Assembly (NCBI GenBank): GCA_964457585.1
Contig: CAYWFU010000025.1
Span: 1-36,811, forward strand
Direction: 5' to 3'
From: CAYWFU01 sp964457585
GTDB taxonomy: Bacteria; JACRDZ01
DNA length: 36,811 bases
Positions 31,553-36,811 of this stretch are shown in pieces (the first letter of the stretch is position 1; every line of letters begins with the position of its first letter). Under the pieces are notes generated by a model. It was not told where the DNA came from. It saw nothing but the letters and a program-made list of their open reading frames with translations, and searched no databases. A program made the position numbers and the translations under genes.

Positions 31553-34396
31553 TCCCAGATAAATTTGTTCTTCACCATTATATTTTTTATTCAACCCTGC
31601 TGCATATCCTAATCTAAATGTAACAGGTAAGTAATACCCTGTAGTCATATCCATGCGCAGCTCAGTTCCAACACTGCTTTTAACTTCATCCAGTAAAAAT
31701 TTTTCATCCCATGCATTGCCATTATCTACAAAAAACGCTCCATGCAACCGATTAAGAAGGAATGGTAATGTCCCTAATCCATTTTCAATATTTGCAACCG
31801 GGAATCGATATTCAAGTGTGGCTACGCCTGCTTTTTGTCCTCTAAAAGAATATATTGGATAACCTCTTAAAACAAATGGATTAAACATACTTCCTTCTTC
31901 TCCAATCACCATAAATTTACCGACAGAATTATCAAGCTGAAATGCGCGCTGCCAGAATTTATCACCAAAAGCTAAACCTGCATCAAGTTTAAACATCAAT
32001 ACTTCATGCTTGCGGAACAGGGGAATAAATTCATCCCATTTTAATAAAAATTTGTTTAAATTAAAATCACTGCCAAGTTTGGGGTCCATTTTTTCCCATG
32101 AAAAAGATATTTCGCGTCCTTCAGTTCTGCTAATAGAGAATCCGTATTGCTTTGTATTTGCAAATCCAAAACTTAAACTCAGACTGCTCATATCACCTGT
32201 TACCTGTATTGGGATATTAGCTGGATCAGGATTTTGATTATTAACTTTTTCCTTCTGGTAACCAATAGTTGCCTGATAAAATGAATTAATTGATGGATTA
32301 ATTGGGAAACTTAAATGAATACTGGCTTTCTCCTGCCGTTCCCAGTAATTATAAACCAGATTATCCGGATAAAATACAACAGTATCAGAAGCACGCAAAA
32401 ATATTGCGGGATAAAATTGATTATTCATATATCCAACATTGTATGCCCACCTTTCAGATTTAATTCCATAAACTGCATATACATCATAAGCATGCTGAGT
32501 TAACGCATCCTGCCATAAGGTAACAATACCTTTTTGCGGTCCTTTTTCATCTGCTATCTCGACAAATAATGGGAACCAGAAATGAGGCAGAATGCTTGGG
32601 AATGGAGAATATTTATGTTCCGGATAAGAGTCTTTTTTTGGTGGACGGGTTTGAAATTTAACAGTGCTGTCATAATCAAAAATAATATCAACAAAACTCA
32701 TTTCATCTATCATATATAAATCAAATCCATGTGAAGATAAATTGTCATAAAGAATTTTTTTACCATCAGGGGATAAATTTCCTAATAAAGCAGCGCCAAT
32801 TACATTGGTTATACGGAAATAATTAGTTACTTCTCGATAAACATAGATATTAGCCACTCCATTTCGAGTTGAAGTAAAATACAGTTGGTTAAGAGGTCCC
32901 CACGCTAACCTTAACTCAATAGCTGTATCATTTGTAACCTGCTTAACAATTTTTCCATTCAGATCAAAAAGATAAATATCTGTAGGTAAATTTTCTTTTG
33001 TAAGAATAACTGCGATTGTTTTCCTGTCAGGTGAATATTTTACACCTGAATACTGTGTCCCATCCTGCGAATTGGTAAATGGAATAATATTTTTAGTCTT
33101 TAAATCTATTTGATATAAATTATATTGTCCATTCTGGAAAGATACAAAAATTATTTTTTCACCATCAGGTGCCCAATCACAAAAGTTTGTTCTTAATCCT
33201 TCTGTAAGGCGGGATTCTTTTTTTGTAGTTAAATCCAGTAAATATAAATCATAATAAAAATTAAAATTGTCATTTATATCTTTACGTGAATAAACAATTT
33301 GTTTACTATCCGGTGCCCAGGCAAAAGAATGAATATATCCATTAATAAGAGTTCTTTTTTCAGACCCATCTGAATTCATTATTTTTAAGGCTGGATATTC
33401 ATCTTCATTATTTTCTATATAGACAATATATTCTCCATCTAGAGAAAATAAGCCATGTCCAATTCCATATCCGCTTTCTGTTAAACGAGTACCCGAAGTT
33501 ATTCCTTTCTTTTTAATCTCATCTATTTGCACATTATATTTTTTAATCAGGTTTTCCTTATATTCTTTCCATATCGCATAATAATCTTTTCCTAAAACAC
33601 GATTTGCAGAATAATTCACAAAATAGGGGATCCATTGTCCGGCATATTGATGACTTAATTCTTTTGGTTTTTCATTACCGTACTTTTGTGCGATATATTC
33701 ATACATTCCCATACCATAAGCATAAGGAAGTACATGTCCTCCGGGCCATGTAGTAAAATTGTATGTTGATGCTTGAGAAATATTATTTAAGTTATTTTCA
33801 TAAACAGATGTTCTTAAAAAAGCATCGTAATAAACATCAATCGAATGAGGATTTTCCATGAACTTTCTGCCTTGATACATTGCCATTCCCTCTATCAGCC
33901 ACATTGGCTGGAGAATATTGGGAAAGAATGGAGGGAAAATTTCATCTGAATATCTTCCGAAAATTTTTCTAAAAAATTTATTCACGCCTAGGGCAGTATC
34001 AATATGCAGTAAATGCGTATATTCATGCGCAATTAAAAAACGCAGACCATCGTCAGAATAAGTTGAGGGGTAAGGTAAATCGTATATGTTAATTGTCATA
34101 ACAGGAGTATTTGTAAAAGCGCCAATTGCATCATCATCATTTCTGATAATTATCTGTGTTTTTTCCCATGGGTTCCAGTCTAATTCCTTAGAAAGTTTTT
34201 CATGCACTTCTTCAGCTAAATTAGCGACTTTCTGAGCAAATATTTTTTCATTATCTGCATAATGGATAGAAAAATGAGGAGTTTCTAAAGTATACCATTT
34301 TAATTTCGGATCAAATTTCTCTGCATTTAATCCAATAAAATTAAATATGATGCAAATAAATATTAGAATAATGAAAAGATATTTTTTATTAATCAT
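31535..34396 (-). CDS. Gluzincin metalloprotease / TolB-like propeller / outer-membrane barrel protein
   Basis: A 953-residue secreted protein. After a signal peptide (~1-25) comes a gluzincin-type peptidase domain (~35-290) with the zinc motif H124-E-Y-T-H128 and a third ligand E169 in WLIEGMAMY. Residues ~295-560 form a beta-propeller with TolB/WD40-like repeats (FSLDGEYIVYIEN, WAPDSKQIVYSRK, WAPDGEKIIFVSF, LSPDGKKILYDN). The last ~350 residues resemble a BamA/D15-type outer-membrane barrel, ending LRMDMTTGYYLPVTFRLGYA...YLGLDYTY with a C-terminal aromatic. The catalytic residues look intact. It is 22 nt downstream of the ABC-F gene. Function is probably surface proteolysis or envelope maintenance; the substrate is unknown. 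Confidence 0.82.
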   Translation of the reverse strand: MINKKYLFIILIFICIIFNFIGLNAEKFDPKLKWYTLETPHFSIHYADNEKIFAQKVANLAEEVHEKLSKELDWNPWEKTQIIIRNDDDAIGAFTNTPVMTINIYDLPYPSTYSDDGLRFLIAHEYTHLLHIDTALGVNKFFRKIFGRYSDEIFPPFFPNILQPMWLIEGMAMYQGRKFMENPHSIDVYYDAFLRTSVYENNLNNISQASTYNFTTWPGGHVLPYAYGMGMYEYIAQKYGNEKPKELSHQYAGQWIPYFVNYSANRVLGKDYYAIWKEYKENLIKKYNVQIDEIKKKGITSGTRLTESGYGIGHGLFSLDGEYIVYIENNEDEYPALKIMNSDGSEKRTLINGYIHSFAWAPDSKQIVYSRKDINDNFNFYYDLYLLDLTTKKESRLTEGLRTNFCDWAPDGEKIIFVSFQNGQYNLYQIDLKTKNIIPFTNSQDGTQYSGVKYSPDRKTIAVILTKENLPTDIYLFDLNGKIVKQVTNDTAIELRLAWGPLNQLYFTSTRNGVANIYVYREVTNYFRITNVIGAALLGNLSPDGKKILYDNLSSHGFDLYMIDEMSFVDIIFDYDSTVKFQTRPPKKDSYPEHKYSPFPSILPHFWFPLFVEIADEKGPQKGIVTLWQDALTQHAYDVYAVYGIKSERWAYNVGYMNNQFYPAIFLRASDTVVFYPDNLVYNYWERQEKASIHLSFPINPSINSFYQATIGYQKEKVNNQNPDPANIPIQVTGDMSSLSLSFGFANTKQYGFSISRTEGREISFSWEKMDPKLGSDFNLNKFLLKWDEFIPLFRKHEVLMFKLDAGLAFGDKFWQRAFQLDNSVGKFMVIGEEGSMFNPFVLRGYPIYSFRGQKAGVATLEYRFPVANIENGLGTLPFLLNRLHGAFFVDNGNAWDEKFLLDEVKSSVGTELRMDMTTGYYLPVTFRLGYAAGLNKKYNGEEQIYLGLDYTY

Positions 34397-34418
34397 TTTT
34401 TTACCATAAATAATTTAC

Positions 34419-36269
34419 TCAACTTGATGTAATCAATTTTTCATTATGCCTCTTAAGTTCTTCCTCATATTTTTTAGTAATTTTTTCGAGATTTTGAAAA
34501 AGTGATTCAATCTGCTTTTCAATTATACTATTTCTTTTGGATAAATCCACAATTGTTTTCGCATCATTTTCCATAGAAGCTTTAAGTAAAAATTCGTTAT
34601 TTTGTTTTTTTTCTGATTCCAGAACTTCTATATCTTTTTCAAACTTTTTTATCTCTGCTTCCAGAGGTTTTAATACTCTTGACTTTTGCTGTACAAGTTC
34701 AGCTTTTGTTTTTTTCAGCGCATTTTTATCGAGAGATTTTTTTTCACCTTTAGATTTTAAATTTTTAACAGGGACTTTCACATCATCTTCCCATCCAACT
34801 CTATCAAGAAAATCCTGATATGTGCCTTCAAACAAAGTAATTTTATCTCTATCAAAAATTACAAGACGGGTTGCAAGCGCATGAAGATACATCTCATTAT
34901 GAGTAACAAGCACCACTGAACCTTCAAACTCCTCTATTGCCTGAAGCAGTGATTCGCACGAATCCATATCAAGATGATGAGTAGGTTCATCCAAAAGAAG
35001 AAGATGAGATTCCGCAGCAAGAATTTTTCCCAATAATACTCTGCTTTTCTCGCCGCCAGAAAGCACTGAAATCTTTTTTGTCGCAAGATCTCCGCCAAAC
35101 ATCATTGCCCCGCTTATCCCTCTTGCTTTTTCTAAAAGGCAATTCGGATCTGCGCTCATTATTTCTTCATAAATCATTTTTCTGCTATCAAGAGTTACAG
35201 TATTTGTCTGCGCAAAATATCCTCTTTTTAAAATTGGATGCGTTTTAATATTTCCTTCTAATGGATCGAGCTGTCCGGCCATTATTTTCATTAATGTTGA
35301 TTTGCCTTTGCCATTTTTACCTATTATGCAAATTCTATCGTTTTTACCTATGTTTAATGAAAAATTATCAATAAGATTTGGTTCTTCCGTATTATAAGAA
35401 AAACTAATATTTTCAAGTGACATCATTAATGATCCTTGAAATGGGGCTGAATTAAATGAAAACTCAAGTGTTTCAATTTTATCAAGTTTTTCAAGTTTCT
35501 CGCGTTTTTCAAGCGCTTTTACTCTGGATTGCACAAGACTGGCAAGCCTTGCTTTTGCTCTGAATCTATTAATAAATATTTCCGTCTTTTCTCTTTTTTT
35601 CTCTTCATTAAGCCGGGTTTTTTCATGAATTTTTTCTTCCTCTGCAATTTGATTGTAAATTTTTTCTGTATCACCTTCGATTTTTCTGGCTCTCTGACGA
35701 TGTATTAAAAGTGTATGCGTTGAGATAGAATCCATAAAATTTCTATCATGAGTGATAAGCATTAATTCTCCCTGCCATTGCTTTAAAAATCCTTCAAGCC
35801 ATCTTATTGCAACAATATCAAGATAATTATTCGGTTCATCTAAGAGAAGAAGATCAGGATTTGAAACAAGTACTTTTGCAAGATTTAACCTGACCTGATA
35901 CCCTCCAGAAAATAAAGACGGATGTTTCATAAAATCATCTTGAGTAAATCCAAGTCCTGTGAGTATCTTTTTTACTTTCCATTCTGCATCTTTTTCATGT
36001 TCATGCAATTCCAGACACCCTTCTTCAAGTACTGTTGATTGAGTAAATTTTATATGTTGTTCCAGATATCCGATTTTATATCTTTTTGGGATAGAAATAG
36101 TCCCTGAATCCGGTTCAATATTACCAATTATCATTTGAAATAAAGTTGATTTCCCATGCCCATTTCTTCCAACAAGACCAATTTTTTCACCGCTGTTTAT
36201 ATTAAAACTTATATCTTTGAACAAAGTCTGCGCGCCATAAGATTTTGATACATTATCTAATTTTAACAT
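34419..36269 (-). CDS. ABC-F family ATPase (ribosome-associated type)
   Basis: A 616-residue cytoplasmic protein with two ATP-binding cassettes and no membrane segments. Cassette 1: Walker A GRNGHGKS (34-41), signature SGGYQVRL (121-128), Walker B LLLLDEPNNYLD (~140-151). Cassette 2: GKNGKGKS, LSGGEKSRVLLGK, LLLLDEPTHHLD. A linker rich in charged helices (the P-site tRNA interaction motif region) joins them, and the last ~100 residues form a coiled coil as in Uup/YdiF-type members. ABC-F proteins act on the ribosome in translation or antibiotic protection; which role applies here cannot be read. It precedes the protease-propeller-barrel gene. Confidence 0.94.
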   Translation of the reverse strand: MLKLDNVSKSYGAQTLFKDISFNINSGEKIGLVGRNGHGKSTLFQMIIGNIEPDSGTISIPKRYKIGYLEQHIKFTQSTVLEEGCLELHEHEKDAEWKVKKILTGLGFTQDDFMKHPSLFSGGYQVRLNLAKVLVSNPDLLLLDEPNNYLDIVAIRWLEGFLKQWQGELMLITHDRNFMDSISTHTLLIHRQRARKIEGDTEKIYNQIAEEEKIHEKTRLNEEKKREKTEIFINRFRAKARLASLVQSRVKALEKREKLEKLDKIETLEFSFNSAPFQGSLMMSLENISFSYNTEEPNLIDNFSLNIGKNDRICIIGKNGKGKSTLMKIMAGQLDPLEGNIKTHPILKRGYFAQTNTVTLDSRKMIYEEIMSADPNCLLEKARGISGAMMFGGDLATKKISVLSGGEKSRVLLGKILAAESHLLLLDEPTHHLDMDSCESLLQAIEEFEGSVVLVTHNEMYLHALATRLVIFDRDKITLFEGTYQDFLDRVGWEDDVKVPVKNLKSKGEKKSLDKNALKKTKAELVQQKSRVLKPLEAEIKKFEKDIEVLESEKKQNNEFLLKASMENDAKTIVDLSKRNSIIEKQIESLFQNLEKITKKYEEELKRHNEKLITSS

Positions 36270-36281
36270 TTAATTTCCCTT

Positions 36282-36563
36282 CTATCCTGCAACACAAATT
36301 GCTATACTTGTTGTTTGTATACTTCTATATGAAGTTGAAAGATTTGGGAGAAATATTAACCCCCAGCGGCTGAGAACAGCATCAAAATTATTTTCCTGAA
36401 AATCCAATGCTTCTGCATCCATTTTTTTAAAATCCATATTATGTAATCCAAGTGATTTTGCTCTTTCTTCAGCAATCGCAAGCATTTGAGAAGATTGATC
36501 AGTTACAGTTACGTGTCCTTTTTCCCCCAACCCGAATAACCGCAGTAACTGCAGGTTCTCCAA
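36282..36563 (-). pseudogene. UbiE-like SAM methyltransferase remnant
   Basis: The middle of a class I methyltransferase is recognisable: GEKGHVTVTDQSSQMLAIAE, MDFKKMDAEALDFQENNFDA and VLSRWGLIFLPNL. The N-terminus is missing. A second frame just upstream encodes GEPAVTAVIRVG, the expected SAM-motif region, so a frameshift at the G-run near 36530 separates the two. After FLPNL the sequence turns into STSYRSIQTTSIAICVAG, which does not fit the family, and then stops. It is cut on the 5' side by the 17-bp tandem repeat and the transposase tail. It is not a functional enzyme. Confidence 0.75.
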
Positions 36564-36597
36564 GGGAAAAATAAGGGACGGGGAAAAATAAGGGACG
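36564..36597. repeat. Perfect tandem duplication of 17 bp
   Basis: GGGAAAAATAAGGGACG occurs twice back to back (36564-36580, 36581-36597). It lies exactly between the methyltransferase remnant and the transposase tail, so it is probably an end structure of the inserted element or a scar of its movement. Confidence 0.85.
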
Positions 36598-36600
36598 GAG

Positions 36601-36811
36601 TTAACTTATTAACTTAATATTAATTTCTTTTATCAATTCTTCACCTTGATTTATTAATTTTGATACAGCAGGTCTGGATATATTTAAATATCTTGCTAAT
36701 TCTCCACCATTTATTCTCAACTCATTATATCCCAAATAACATATTATCGCTTTGGCTTATCTTTTCTAAAGTCCAGCCTTCTATTTTAATTTTATCTTTC
36801 TTTTTTATTTC
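36601..36811 (-). pseudogene. C-terminal tail of a REP-associated (IS200-like) transposase, broken
   Basis: The minus-strand frame ending at 36601 reads YLGYNELRINGGELARYLNI then SRPAVSKLINQGEEL and stops 13 codons later. This is the DnaA-like HTH found at the C-terminus of REP-associated tyrosine transposases. Upstream, KIEGWTLEKI is in another frame and runs into a stop, so at least one frameshift is present. The catalytic part lies outside the window. The neighbouring 17-bp tandem repeat supports an element boundary here. Confidence 0.6.

Noticed and set aside
36282..36563. Intact small methyltransferase
   Set aside because: It lacks the N-terminal SAM motif (present in another frame) and has an unrelated C-terminus.

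Overview
The window is low-GC DNA (roughly one third G+C by eye) from what looks like an anaerobic, double-membraned bacterium. The evidence is a class III (oxygen-sensitive) ribonucleotide reductase, a periplasmic 15-heme cytochrome c, lipoprotein processing genes (lspA, lgt), a surface protein ending in an outer-membrane-barrel-like domain, and a membrane polyferredoxin. I cannot place the phylum from sequence alone; an uncultivated lineage is a guess.

Layout. 206-7935 (minus) is a probable signalling operon: a hybrid histidine kinase, a three-part fusion of sensor domains, a degenerate sigma-54-type AAA+ module and a NapH/NosR-like membrane polyferredoxin, a stand-alone receiver, and a Pif1-like helicase with a C-terminal WYL-like domain. 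It diverges from nrdD (8734-11172) across an intergenic region packed with hairpin-forming repeats and two good promoters. 11184-11562 holds a tRNA-Cys with odd loops and a tRNA-Gln. 11565-15608 is an accessory patch: a 223-bp MITE-like element at the tRNA-Gln 3' end, an orphan antitoxin-like HTH protein, an intact VapBC-type pair, a broken AbiE-type locus, a methyltransferase and a small membrane protein.

15609-20795 (minus) is an operon running cytochrome, trxB, trxA, tatA and a peptide-type solute-binding protein. 21562-25916 (plus) carries a VWA membrane protein, recO and an MFS transporter whose central loop contains two in-frame DNA palindromes. 25927-27373 looks like an insertion that splits a hairpin repeat; it carries a large inverted repeat and an HTH-nucleotidyltransferase fusion with a small partner. 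27402-31552 is ileS-lspA-lgt. 31535-36269 (minus) holds an ABC-F ATPase and a metalloprotease/beta-propeller/barrel protein. The right edge has a decayed methyltransferase, a perfect 17-bp tandem duplication and the tail of a probable REP-associated transposase.

Two themes stand out. First, the signalling operon ends its sensory chain in an iron-sulfur membrane protein instead of a DNA-binding domain, an arrangement I do not recognise as a described system. Second, the intergenic DNA is full of unlike palindromic elements without any complete transposase. One has terminal inverted repeats and a 10-bp target duplication, one family recurs as two copies, and another recurs three times including once inside a coding gene.
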